Counted from the stretch's first letter, positions 7,254-15,351 are shown. The stretch: DNA of 32,022 nt from an uncultured Actinomycetes bacterium (GCA_903832025.1 CAIKZY010000165.1:1-32022); one strand, 5' to 3'. Program-made: numbers and translations. The notes: generated from the sequence alone by a model not told the origin.

Positions 7254-9083
7254 ATGTCAGGCAGCGATAGCCCGGGTACCGGCGAGAACCAGCAAGTTAC
7301 CGACTCTGGACGGGTCGACGTCGACACCCTGCGGCAAAAGTTTCGCGAGGAGCGCGAGCGGCGGTTGCGCCCTAATACGAACGATCAGTTCCCGGAACTG
7401 ATCGGCCCACTGGGCGATTTTCTGTCTGACCCCTATGTCGATCCGGATTTCACTCGCCCCCCCATCGACGACGAGGTCGATGCGCTCATAGTTGGTGGAG
7501 GCATGAGTGGACTTCTCGCGGCCGCCGAGCTTCGAAAGGCTGGCGTGAAGCGAATTCGAATTGTGGAGAAGGGCGGAGACTTCGGTGGAGTCTGGTACTG
7601 GAACCGGTATCCGGGTGCGAGGTGCGATGTTGAATCGTACATTTACATGCCACTGCTCGAGGAAACGGGATACATGCCGAGCGAGAAATACGCGCGTCAG
7701 CCTGAAATCTTCAAGTATCTCCAGCTTGTGGGCCAGAAGTTTGACCTCTACGACGACGCACTGTTCCAGACGGAACTAACGCAACTGGAGTGGGACGAAA
7801 CTAGCCAGAAGTGGCAAGCGCAAACCGACCGCAAAGATCGCATCGCTGCAAAGTATGTCGTACTCGCGGCCGGCGCCCAGCACCGACCGCGGCTGCCAGC
7901 GATCCCCGGCATTGAAGAGTTCAAGGGGCACATGTTTCACACTAGCCGGTGGGACTTTGGTTACACCGGCGGCGACGAAAATGGGGAGATGCGAGGGCTA
8001 GCCGACAAACGTGTCGGCGTCATCGGTACCGGAGCAACCGGTCTCCAGTGTGTGCCGACGCTCGCTGAGAGCGCGAAGGAGTTGTTCGTCTTTCAGCGGA
8101 CTCCATCCACTGTCGCCGAGCGAAACAACCGTCCAACCGACCCGGGGTGGGTAGAGGCTCTCCGCCCCGGTTGGCAGCGGGAGCGAATGACCAACTTCGT
8201 CAGCTTGGCGCTCGGCATCGAGGTATCAGAGGATCTTGTCGATGACCGCTGGACTTACGCGTGGAGGAAGCTGGGGAGGGGTTTTGTAGACCCGCCCGAG
8301 GGTGCACCCAGCAGCGACGTTTCGGAGTACGAGCGTCACGACATGGAACTCCTCGATGAAATTCATGCGCGCATCGACGGCATCGTCGAGGATAAGGAAA
8401 CTGCGGAGGCGCTGAAACCATATTATCGGTACTGGTGTAAGCGTCCAGGATTTCACGATGACTACCTTAAAACGTTCAATCGCCCGAACGTCAAGCTGGT
8501 CGATACACACGGTCGAGGCGTGGATGCGATTACCCCGAGTGGCGTTGTCGTCGATGGCCAAGAATACGAACTCGATTGCCTGGTCTTTGCCACTGGATTC
8601 GACGTCGGTCACGGCTACCTCAATTCAGGCGCCTTTGATGTGATAGGGCGAGATGGTCTAAGGCTCTCAGAGCAGTGGGGGAACGGTGTTCGATCCTTCC
8701 ACGGCTTCTTCGCCGCGGGGTTTCCAAACTGCTTTTTCACGGGCTTTACTCAAGCGGGATTCACTGCGAACGTCGTCCACACACTGTGGGAGCAGGCAGC
8801 CCACATCGCGCACGTTGTGGGCTGTGTTGAAGATGCGTCAGCGTCGACCGTGGAGACCACAGGCGAGGCCGTGGACGAGTGGCAGGACGAATACGCAAAC
8901 CCGAATCCAGCGACCATCAAGTTTTGGGAGGACTGCACACCCGGATACTTTAATAGCGAGGGCAATGCTCGAAATCCCGAAGGACTTCTTGCCGGTTACT
9001 ATCCGAAGGGCGCACTGGTGTACTTCGACCTCCTTCGTGAGTGGAGGGAGGAAGGCTCTCTCCGCGGTCTCGTCGTGAAGTAG
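7254..9083 (+). CDS. flavin monooxygenase, Baeyer-Villiger type
   Basis: A class B flavoprotein monooxygenase of 609 residues. The first dinucleotide-binding motif GGGMSG is at about 80-85 and the second, GTGATG, near 258. The Baeyer-Villiger fingerprint FxGxxxHxxxW is seen as FKGHMFHTSRW at about 222-232, and an ATGFD motif sits near 446. Such enzymes use NADPH and O2 to insert oxygen beside a ketone, giving an ester or lactone. An N-terminal extension of about 75 residues precedes the FAD domain, as in long-form family members. AGGCAGG precedes the ATG. In this cluster it fits ring-ketone oxidation, and the neighbouring hydrolases could process the product. The substrate is unknown. Confidence 0.93.
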   Translation: MSGSDSPGTGENQQVTDSGRVDVDTLRQKFREERERRLRPNTNDQFPELIGPLGDFLSDPYVDPDFTRPPIDDEVDALIVGGGMSGLLAAAELRKAGVKRIRIVEKGGDFGGVWYWNRYPGARCDVESYIYMPLLEETGYMPSEKYARQPEIFKYLQLVGQKFDLYDDALFQTELTQLEWDETSQKWQAQTDRKDRIAAKYVVLAAGAQHRPRLPAIPGIEEFKGHMFHTSRWDFGYTGGDENGEMRGLADKRVGVIGTGATGLQCVPTLAESAKELFVFQRTPSTVAERNNRPTDPGWVEALRPGWQRERMTNFVSLALGIEVSEDLVDDRWTYAWRKLGRGFVDPPEGAPSSDVSEYERHDMELLDEIHARIDGIVEDKETAEALKPYYRYWCKRPGFHDDYLKTFNRPNVKLVDTHGRGVDAITPSGVVVDGQEYELDCLVFATGFDVGHGYLNSGAFDVIGRDGLRLSEQWGNGVRSFHGFFAAGFPNCFFTGFTQAGFTANVVHTLWEQAAHIAHVVGCVEDASASTVETTGEAVDEWQDEYANPNPATIKFWEDCTPGYFNSEGNARNPEGLLAGYYPKGALVYFDLLREWREEGSLRGLVVK

Positions 9084-9159
9084 CCGTACTCCGTGGCCGG
9101 CAAACCATGCCTTCCTGCTGTCGTGGACAGCGATCGTCGAGCCGGATCGGCACGACAGA

Positions 9160-10173
9160 ATGTCTAGTTCCGACGTTCCCTCCGCACCTGTGCCCGCTCT
9201 GCTGCGGCCCGCCGCCATAGATGTCCATGCCCACTTCGTGACGCCTCGCTATCGCGCATCGGCTCTCGCCCATGGCGCCGGCCAGCCGGATGGCATTCCC
9301 GCGCTACCGGAGTGGGAGCCGAGCGCGGCGTTGAAGGTGATGGACGACGTCGGAATTGCGGCAGCCCTGCTCTCGCTGTCGTCGCCGGGGACGACGTTTG
9401 TCCCCGACCCTGCCGAACGGGCAGGACTCGCAGCAGCGATCAATCAGGACGGTGCCGCCGTCGTGGCCGCCCATCCCGATCGCTTTGGGCTGCTGGCGAC
9501 CCTCCCGTTGCCGGATATCGATGCCGCTGTAGCGGGAATCTCCCACGCCTTTGATGAATGCCACGCGGACGGAATCGGGATGCTGACACATACCGACGGT
9601 GTCTATCTTGGAGATCCCCGGATGGATCCCGTCCTTGCGGCGCTGGATGAGCGGGCCGCGGTTGTCGCCATCCACCCGACCTCGCCGTGCGGCTGGGAGC
9701 AGGTGTCATTCGGGCGACCTCGATCGATGGTCGAGTTTCCTCTTGACACTACGCGTGCCGTCTTCAATCTCGCTCTGTCGGCTGCCTTCACGCGATTCCC
9801 TCGGATCCGCTGGATCGTGCCGCATGCGGGCGCGGCACTGGCGGTGCTGGTCGATCGGGTCGAACTCTTCTCTCGCTCGATCATGCCCACCGATCCTCCC
9901 GTGGACCTCCTTCACGAACTTGGCCGGTTGCACTACGACCTTGCCGGCGTGCCGTTGCCAAGGGCCCTCCCGGCCCTTCTGGGCCTCGTCAACGTGTCCC
10001 AGTTGCTCTACGGCAGCGACTTCCCCTTCACCCCTGCCGGACGCGTCCATCATCTGGCACTCGCCCTCCAGGAGACCGATCACCTCACCAACCCAGCGCG
10101 GACCGCCGTCCTCCATGCGAACGCGGCGAGGCTGTTCCCGCGACTTCAGGCTGACGCCAGCCCGAGCGCGTAG
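9160..10173 (+). CDS. amidohydrolase family protein, ACMSD-like
   Basis: A 337-residue TIM-barrel metal-dependent hydrolase/decarboxylase. Metal-ligand candidates are well preserved: DVHAH (His23, His25), AIHP (His near 172), VPHAG (His near 222) and YGSDFPF (Asp near 287). This pattern matches the aminocarboxymuconate-semialdehyde decarboxylase branch, which contains decarboxylases and C-C hydrolases acting on ring-derived acids. It begins 76 bases after the monooxygenase stop and is probably cotranscribed with it. It is not a close paralogue of the amidohydrolase at 6255, which has the QxH variant. Confidence 0.88.
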   Translation: MSSSDVPSAPVPALLRPAAIDVHAHFVTPRYRASALAHGAGQPDGIPALPEWEPSAALKVMDDVGIAAALLSLSSPGTTFVPDPAERAGLAAAINQDGAAVVAAHPDRFGLLATLPLPDIDAAVAGISHAFDECHADGIGMLTHTDGVYLGDPRMDPVLAALDERAAVVAIHPTSPCGWEQVSFGRPRSMVEFPLDTTRAVFNLALSAAFTRFPRIRWIVPHAGAALAVLVDRVELFSRSIMPTDPPVDLLHELGRLHYDLAGVPLPRALPALLGLVNVSQLLYGSDFPFTPAGRVHHLALALQETDHLTNPARTAVLHANAARLFPRLQADASPSA

Positions 10174-10288
10174 TGGGGGTGCAGTGGGGGTGCTGAGACG
10201 GGAATCGGGCCGTGGCATTGGCGCATCGGCATCGCGCAGTCGGACAGCCAATGGCCCTGCCACGAGTCGATCGACGACGCCTACGCCC

Positions 10289-11197
10289 TCACGCCCGCGG
10301 ATCCGCCCCACCCCGTTGCCTCGGCGCACTGCTGCGTCCGGAGAGCTGCTCGATGATCATGATGAGCGCTGAATGATCGAGGCCTCCCAAGCCCTGGGCC
10401 TTGAGTGAGGCTACGAGTTGCGCAACGACCGCCCCGACAGGAATGACTACTCCGGCATCGCGCGCCGCCGCCGTGACGATGCCCATGTCCTTGTCGTGCA
10501 AGGCGATCCTGAATCCCGGGTCGAAGTTGCGGGCGAGCATCGAGGTGCCCTTGCGTTGCATCACGGTGCTGCCCGCCAGTCCGCCACCGAGCACCTCCAA
10601 CGCGGCCTCAACATCAATGCCGTAGGCATCAAGGAACACCATCGCCTCGGCGAGGAGTGCGATGTTGCCCGCCACAATGAGCTGGTTGGCCGCCTTGACC
10701 GTCTGTCCGGAGCCGTTTGGGCCGACGTGGACGATGGTCTTCCCGACCGCGGTCAGAACAGGCTGAGCGGAGGCGAAGTCGTCAGCGTCCCCACCGACCA
10801 TGATCGACAGGACGGCGTCGATCGCCCCTTGCTCACCTCCGGAGACGGGAGCATCGAGGACACGGAAGCCCTGCGCCTTGCCGTCGGCCGCCAACTGTGC
10901 GGAGACGTCCGGCCGGATGCTGGAGAAGTCGATGACGAGCGTGCCCGGCCTCGCCGACGCGAAGACGGCAGCCATCACCTCGGCCACGTCTGGGGAGTCC
11001 GGCACCATTATGGCGACGACGTCTGCGTCCGCCGCCGCCTCGGCGACGCTCCTGACACCCCGCCCGTTCGCGGTGAGCAACGCATCGACAGCGCTCCTGC
11101 TGCGGTTGTAGCCGACGACATCGAAGCCGGCCTTCACGAGGTTGCGTGCCATCGGGGCACCCATGATGCCCAGGCCGACGAAGCCAATGCTCGTCAT
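10289..11197 (-). CDS. NAD(P)-dependent beta-hydroxyacid dehydrogenase (GarR/HIBADH type)
   Basis: A member of the 3-hydroxyisobutyrate / 2-hydroxy-3-oxopropionate reductase family, 302 residues. The ATG at 11197 is preceded by AGAAGGAG five bases upstream. It shows the Rossmann motif GFVGLGIMGAPMA at 5-17, DAPVSGGEQGA (substrate loop), VKAANQ with the catalytic lysine, and a GGLAGSTV...RNFDPGFRI...HDKD C-terminal pattern. That last pattern resembles tartronate semialdehyde reductases more than true HIBADHs. The role is reversible oxidation of a short beta-hydroxy acid. It is transcribed towards the amidohydrolase and has its own upstream inverted repeat. Confidence 0.9.
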   Translation of the reverse strand: MTSIGFVGLGIMGAPMARNLVKAGFDVVGYNRSRSAVDALLTANGRGVRSVAEAAADADVVAIMVPDSPDVAEVMAAVFASARPGTLVIDFSSIRPDVSAQLAADGKAQGFRVLDAPVSGGEQGAIDAVLSIMVGGDADDFASAQPVLTAVGKTIVHVGPNGSGQTVKAANQLIVAGNIALLAEAMVFLDAYGIDVEAALEVLGGGLAGSTVMQRKGTSMLARNFDPGFRIALHDKDMGIVTAAARDAGVVIPVGAVVAQLVASLKAQGLGGLDHSALIMIIEQLSGRSSAPRQRGGADPRA

Positions 11198-11567
11198 GAT
11201 TGCTCCTTCTGGATCTAGTGCCGTTCGCGAGGGAACTGTCTGTGCAAAGAACAGACGGCGTGGATGGGAGCCCGACCGGACCACCGTAGCCGAGGTGTTC
11301 GAGTCGCCCGAGCCAGCCACTCAACACTCGCCTGTCGCGTCCGACAGGTCCGGCCTCGAGAATCCTCCGGGGGTAGATCGACACGAGATGCGGGAGTCCG
11401 ATTTATGCTCGTCCGGCACGACGGACACGTTGCCTCGGGGTGGTAGGTTCCGTACAGAAGACACTAATGACGGTTCTCGTGTCGTCGGCGACGACGACGC
11501 AATCCTGGAAGGACGCACTGACTATGCATCTGAAGCTTGAGCCGGAGTCCACCGCTGGGACGACCGC
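11198..11567. other. divergent intergenic region, GarR-like / SnoaL-like genes
   Basis: About 370 bases separate the leftward dehydrogenase from the rightward SnoaL-like gene. It contains one clear inverted repeat (11238-11256). TTGCCT (11430-11435) and TACAGA (11453-11458) are spaced by 17 and could be a weak rightward promoter. I see no convincing gene. Confidence 0.5.
11238..11256. promoter_or_regulatory. inverted repeat upstream of the GarR-like gene
   Basis: Perfect arms GTCTGT and ACAGAC flank 7 bases. The site ends 41 bases upstream of the dehydrogenase ATG, a plausible operator position. Its sequence differs from the palindrome at 6192-6219. Confidence 0.4.
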
Positions 11568-11969
11568 ATGAACCCGGCGGACGAAGTGGCGATCATTCAC
11601 CTCTATGCCGATTACAACAGGACGATCGATGAGGGCGACATCGAGGGCTGGGTCGCGACGTGGGCGACTGACGGCACCTTCGAGCTTCCGTCTCGGGCAT
11701 ACAACGGTCATGGGGAACTGCGGGACTTCGGCCAGCGTCGCACCTCGAGCCTTCCGTCGCAGCCCGTCGGTTCACAGCGGCACTGGAACGCCGAGGTGCA
11801 GGTGAGCGGCGACGGAGACTCTGCGAGCGGGAGTTGCCTGCTGATGGTTGCCGGCCAGGACCGCTCGTCCGGCACATGGGTGGTCGTCGCACGGGGCAGA
11901 TACATCGACGAACTCACCAAGGTCGATGGTCACTGGGCGTTTCGCCGAAGGACTGCGGCCCTCGACTGA
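11568..11969 (+). CDS. SnoaL-like / nuclear transport factor 2-fold protein
   Basis: A 133-residue protein of the cone-shaped alpha+beta barrel fold. The N-terminal helix segment IIHLYADYNRTIDEGD followed by WVATWATDGTFELPS is the hallmark of SnoaL_4-type proteins, and the C-terminus carries YIDELTKVDGHWAFRRR. Members act as small-molecule isomerases, dehydratases or cyclases, or as subunits of ring-hydroxylating systems; many have unknown roles. Here it lies next to the regulator gene within the catabolic cluster and may handle a ring intermediate. It ends 53 bases before the convergent tetR gene. Confidence 0.82.
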   Translation: MNPADEVAIIHLYADYNRTIDEGDIEGWVATWATDGTFELPSRAYNGHGELRDFGQRRTSSLPSQPVGSQRHWNAEVQVSGDGDSASGSCLLMVAGQDRSSGTWVVVARGRYIDELTKVDGHWAFRRRTAALD

Positions 11970-12022
11970 TGCGCGAGTGCGGCCTGCGCGCGAGCCGCAC
12001 CGCGTCGGACAACCGGAAGCCG

Positions 12023-12733
12023 TTACCCGGAGGCGGATTTCTTGCGAGCCGATTTGCGCTCCGCTCGCGCAGCCCCATGGGTCGACTCGACATCAGCACC
12101 GAGTTGTCGCAATGCCATTTCCGCGTAGTGGTCGGCGATCTCGTCGAGCGTCAGAGGGCCGCCCTCCTGGAACCATTGCGAGACACCGATCCCCATCTCG
12201 AGCAAGGCGTAAGTCGACAGTTGAGCGGAGGGCGTGGCGAAGGCTCCCGTGTTGATGCCGCGCTCGATCATCGCCTGCCACCGACGCGCGTACGTGCGCC
12301 TCTGCTGCCGCACCTCGCGTTGATGTTGCTCCTCGAGGCTCGCGATCTCACGGTTTCCCACTCGCACGTCGCGTCGATGGGTCGCGTGGTAACGCACATG
12401 CACCTCCATGGCCAGACGCAGCTCGGCAGCAGGATCCGCACTGTCCTGCGCCTGCTTGATCGACTCGTCGAACACCCGGATGAGCTCGCGCATGGTGGTG
12501 AGCATGATGTCCGCCAGCAGGATCTGCTTCGACGGTAGGTGGTTGTACAGGCTCGAGGCGCGAATGCCGACAACGCGGGCGATGTCCTCCATGCCGGTTC
12601 CGTAGTATCCCCGCTCGGAGAACAGGGTGAGTGCCGCCTCCCGGATTTCCAGCATCCGTCCAGTGAACTGGCGCTCCGCAGGCTTGCCCGCCGTCCACGT
12701 ACCAGGGCCGACAACGCCTTGAACTCCGCTCAC
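12023..12733 (-). CDS. TetR family transcriptional regulator
   Basis: A one-component repressor of 236 residues. An extension of about 25 residues precedes the TetR DNA-binding domain. REAALTLFSERGYYGTGMEDIARVVG is followed by IRASSLYNHLPSKQILL, with the helix-turn-helix at about 49-68. The remaining residues form a ligand domain, and the C-terminus is a basic tail rich in Lys/Arg. The GTG start has GGAAGG eight bases upstream. It is divergent from the acyl-CoA dehydrogenase-CorA fusion gene, and the shared region contains the copy B promoter/operator. I infer that it represses that gene and the amidohydrolase at 6255, with an acyl-CoA or pathway intermediate as a likely inducer. Confidence 0.93.
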   Translation of the reverse strand: MSGVQGVVGPGTWTAGKPAERQFTGRMLEIREAALTLFSERGYYGTGMEDIARVVGIRASSLYNHLPSKQILLADIMLTTMRELIRVFDESIKQAQDSADPAAELRLAMEVHVRYHATHRRDVRVGNREIASLEEQHQREVRQQRRTYARRWQAMIERGINTGAFATPSAQLSTYALLEMGIGVSQWFQEGGPLTLDEIADHYAEMALRQLGADVESTHGAARAERKSARKKSASG

Positions 12734-12884
12734 ACGTCAGTCCTTCCATTCGCGGCTGGACGCACGCAAGACAACGGGCAAAGTCGCGGCACCGCCTCCC
12801 GCACCGCCGTCGTGTTCGGGCGATTGGCCGAGAGTAGCAGTGCCGACCCTGTCCGATGCTGAAGCCCCACCGGGTACATGAGGG

Positions 12885-12913
12885 TTGACACTCGTCCCCG
12901 TGTCTGGTGGGAT
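12885..12913 (+). promoter_or_regulatory. promoter of the acyl-CoA dehydrogenase-CorA fusion gene
   Basis: TTGACA at 12885-12890 and TGGGAT at 12908-12913 have 17-base spacing, exactly as in copy A. The predicted start falls in the operator. GGAGAAGGGAT then serves as the ribosome site for the ATG at 12964. Confidence 0.65.
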
Positions 12914-12915
12914 AC

Positions 12916-12943
12916 GAACGGCCATTCGTGCGAATTGCTAATC
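12916..12943. promoter_or_regulatory. operator, degenerate copy of the 28-bp palindrome
   Basis: The left half GAACGGCCATTCGT is nearly the same as in copy A, but the right half GCGAATTGCTAATC is symmetric with it at only 9 of 14 positions. The inner ATTCGT/CGAAT core remains. This may be a weaker binding site, appropriate for an autoregulated divergent region. Confidence 0.6.
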
Positions 12944-12963
12944 GGGAGAAGGGATCCCCGCGA

Positions 12964-14601
12964 ATGGACCTCGCCGTCTCCCCGCAGGTGAACGACCTCA
13001 TCCAGCGGACTCGCGAGTTCGTTCGGCTGGAAGTACTGCCCTCCGAGGACCACTTCGGTGGTGTCGCTCAGGGCGAGCCTTGGCGGATTTCGCTACAGGA
13101 GGCTGCCCGACGATACGGCATATTCGGGCCGCACCTTCCCACCCGCTACGGTGGCGCCGGCCTGGGACTCGCTGACCGCGCCCCGGTGTTCGAAGAGGCA
13201 GGGTATTCACTCTTCGGAGCACTGGCGATCAATGCCGCCGCGCCTGACGAGGGGAACCAGCACCTCCTGGGCCATGTTGCCAACGACGCACAGCGCGAGC
13301 AGTATCTGACGCCTTTGGCTCACGGGGAGATTAGATCAGCCTTCGCCATGACTGAACCTGCTCCCGGGGCGGGCTCCGACCCGCGCGCGCTTCGAACGGC
13401 GGCGGCCCGAGTCCCAGGCGGCTGGCGAATCGACGGGTTGAAACACTTCATCACGGGCGCGGACGGCGCCGCATTCACCATTGTCATGGCTCGAACCTCT
13501 GGTGCTGCGGGTGACGCGGACGGCGCCACGATGTTCCTTGTCGACGCAGACAATCCCGGGATGATCGTGACGCGCCACCTTCCGACGATGGACAAGAGCA
13601 TGATCGGTGGGCACTGTGAAGTCCGGTTCACCAATTGCCTTGTCGCCGACTCAGCGGTCCTCGGCGAGGTGGACCAGGGTTTCCGCTACGCCGGTGTCCG
13701 GCTGGGCCCGGCTCGTATGACGCACTGCATGCGGTGGCTCGGCGCCGCCCGGCGCGCGCATGAGTTCGCTGTGAACTACGCCGCGGAACGGGAGGGTTTC
13801 GGCGAACGACTCGCCAACCTCGGCATGACTCAACAGATGATCGCGGACTCCGAAATAGATATCGCTGCAGCTCGAGGGTTGATTCTGCGCTCCAGTTGGG
13901 AGATCGATCAAGACATGGAATCGAACGACTCGACCTCGATCGCGAAGACGTTCGTCACCGTGCGCACCGGGCAGATCGGGGATCTTCGTCCGATCAGGGA
14001 GCGCGTGGAGACAACGTGGGAGATTCGCGCGAACGGCCCGCGTGGTGCGCTCTACGCCATCATGGATGCCGTTGTCGATGAATACCTGCATGACTCCGAT
14101 GAGATCTCGTGGGGCATCGAGGAAATCGAGACGGTCGTATTCGATGTGCGCTACCCGCAAATCCCGGCCGACCGCATCTATCGCCTGAAGCGGGAGAACA
14201 TCGAGATCCGACGGGGCAGTGCTCCCTTGCTCGGACTTGCACAGGACATGGTCAATGCCAGGGCACCGTGGGTGCCCGCCGGACTGCGCGCGAACTTTCA
14301 GGATGTCGGCGACCACTTGATGCGCGTCAATGATGCCGTCGAAGCGGCGGACAATCTGTTGCTCTCACTGCTCACCACGGCCACATCCTTGCAAGATCAT
14401 CAGCAGAACAGCGATATGCGCAAAATCTCGGCGTATGCATCCATGGCCTTGGTGCCCACCATGATCGCCGGCATCTATGGCATGAATTTCGACAACATGC
14501 CTGAGCTGCACTGGCAATACATGTATTACGCGGTCTTGGGACTGATGGGGACGGTCGTTGGATTCCTGTATTGGCGATTCAAGAAGTCCGGCTGGCTGTG
14601 A
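12964..14601 (+). CDS. chimeric gene: truncated acyl-CoA dehydrogenase fused to truncated CorA
   Basis: One uninterrupted frame encodes 545 residues of two unrelated families. Residues 1 to about 328 are an acyl-CoA dehydrogenase of the ACAD10/11-like branch (RYGGAGLGL, AMTEPAPGAGSDP, LKHFITGADGA, ERLANLGMTQQMIADSEIDI, SSWEIDQ). From about 331 on it is CorA-type Mg2+ channel: TVRTGQIGDLRPIRERVE, DRIYRLKRE stalk helix, first membrane helix, the YGMNF signature at 505-509, NMPEL, second membrane helix and RFKKSGWL end. The dehydrogenase lacks its last 80-100 residues, including the usual catalytic Glu region; CorA lacks its N-terminal cytoplasmic portion of roughly 100-130 residues. The ATG at 12964 has a good ribosome site. 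Function as either protein is doubtful. Confidence 0.85.
   Translation: MDLAVSPQVNDLIQRTREFVRLEVLPSEDHFGGVAQGEPWRISLQEAARRYGIFGPHLPTRYGGAGLGLADRAPVFEEAGYSLFGALAINAAAPDEGNQHLLGHVANDAQREQYLTPLAHGEIRSAFAMTEPAPGAGSDPRALRTAAARVPGGWRIDGLKHFITGADGAAFTIVMARTSGAAGDADGATMFLVDADNPGMIVTRHLPTMDKSMIGGHCEVRFTNCLVADSAVLGEVDQGFRYAGVRLGPARMTHCMRWLGAARRAHEFAVNYAAEREGFGERLANLGMTQQMIADSEIDIAAARGLILRSSWEIDQDMESNDSTSIAKTFVTVRTGQIGDLRPIRERVETTWEIRANGPRGALYAIMDAVVDEYLHDSDEISWGIEEIETVVFDVRYPQIPADRIYRLKRENIEIRRGSAPLLGLAQDMVNARAPWVPAGLRANFQDVGDHLMRVNDAVEAADNLLLSLLTTATSLQDHQQNSDMRKISAYASMALVPTMIAGIYGMNFDNMPELHWQYMYYAVLGLMGTVVGFLYWRFKKSGWL
13945..13962 (+). other. recombination (or assembly) junction inside the fusion gene
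   Basis: Acyl-CoA dehydrogenases read SMAKxFVSEA at this place and CorA proteins read FVxTVRHG; the observed protein reads SIAKTFVTVRTG. The switch therefore falls in or beside the shared Phe-Val codons, at about 13951-13956. No insertion sequence, target duplication or att-like repeat is visible around it, so microhomology joining is the simplest explanation if it is real. Confidence 0.65.
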
Positions 14602-14615
14602 TGCCAGCGCCAGCT

Positions 14616-15206
14616 CTAGCGGACGGTGACCGATTCGTTGCCCCATGGGGTGATCGGTGCGTCCGCAGTTGCCTGAAAGGCCGTCGGCAGGTCCTCCACG
14701 ATATGCAGCGTTGCCGCTAATCGCCCCACCCCGACGAACAGGGCACACTGCAGGCCGATCTCGACGATCTCGCCTTCGGTGAAATGCCTGCCCAGTTCGT
14801 CGTAGAAGTCTTGGTCGATAGCCAGATGGTTACTGGCGAACAGGTCCGCGTATCGCACGGCCAGGCGCTCTGCATCGGTCAGGTCCGGTGCTTGGTACGG
14901 CTGTTCCAGCGTGCAGACCAGCTCCTCGGTGAGTCCGTCGTCAACAGCGTCCTGGTAGCGAATGGCCATGCAACTTCGGCACTGATTGTGGAAGGCAATG
15001 CGCAGGCGCATCAACTCCACCATGCGGCGCGGCAACTGGCCCTTCTTCAAGGCCCGAGTGAACGCGGTCAGTGGCTCGGCGAGATCGGGTCGATGTCCGA
15101 TGATGGAGCCCACCGCCAGCTCCAGCGGCGTGCGCTCTTGTGCCTTGATGAGTTCGGCATATTCGGGGGGAAGCTCATCGACGCTGAGGCGGCGGACCCT
15201 GGCCAT
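14616..15206 (-). CDS. carboxymuconolactone decarboxylase / AhpD-like family protein
   Basis: A 196-residue all-helical CMD/AhpD-superfamily protein. The ATG at 15206 is preferred over upstream frames because AAGGGAG is six bases before it. The signature region reads RLRIAFHNQCRSCMAIRYQDAVDDG, giving a CxxC pair at 76/79. The histidine that follows four residues after the second Cys in AhpD peroxidases is Arg here. It also has the typical LTDAERLAVRYADLFASNH second repeat. It could be a thiol-dependent peroxide or alkyl-hydroperoxide reductase partner or simply a family member of unknown reaction. Its stop is 14 bases from the convergent fusion gene's stop. Confidence 0.88.
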   Translation of the reverse strand: MARVRRLSVDELPPEYAELIKAQERTPLELAVGSIIGHRPDLAEPLTAFTRALKKGQLPRRMVELMRLRIAFHNQCRSCMAIRYQDAVDDGLTEELVCTLEQPYQAPDLTDAERLAVRYADLFASNHLAIDQDFYDELGRHFTEGEIVEIGLQCALFVGVGRLAATLHIVEDLPTAFQATADAPITPWGNESVTVR

Positions 15207-15351
15207 GAGCACTCCCTTGACGAACGGAATCCCATCGTAGATCCCGCGGTGGCTCATCAGCGGGCAAACCGGCCAACCCGGTGATGCCACCACAGGGCCA
15301 TGCGGGAAAAATGAGGCGTGATCGGGATGAGCCGGTCATGTCCTGCAGGCG

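Larger units (their letters stand above)
12879..12958 (+). repeat. promoter/operator block, copy B (homologous to 6155-6234)
   Basis: This is the second copy of the 80-base block, identical at 67 of 80 positions to copy A with no gaps. Differences cluster in the -35/-10 spacer and the outer right operator arm, while the promoter hexamers, core CATTCGT-CGAAT and GAGAAGGGATCCC are preserved. It lies between the divergent tetR gene and the fusion gene. Confidence 0.85.

Noticed and set aside
10216-10253. CATTGGC/GCCAATG inverted repeat between the ACMSD-like and GarR-like genes as a terminator
   Set aside because: The arms are short, separated by 24 bases, and there is no T-run; too weak to call.
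13900-14000. Insertion sequence or integrase att site at the fusion junction
   Set aside because: No terminal inverted repeats, target duplication, tRNA or recombinase gene is visible near the junction.
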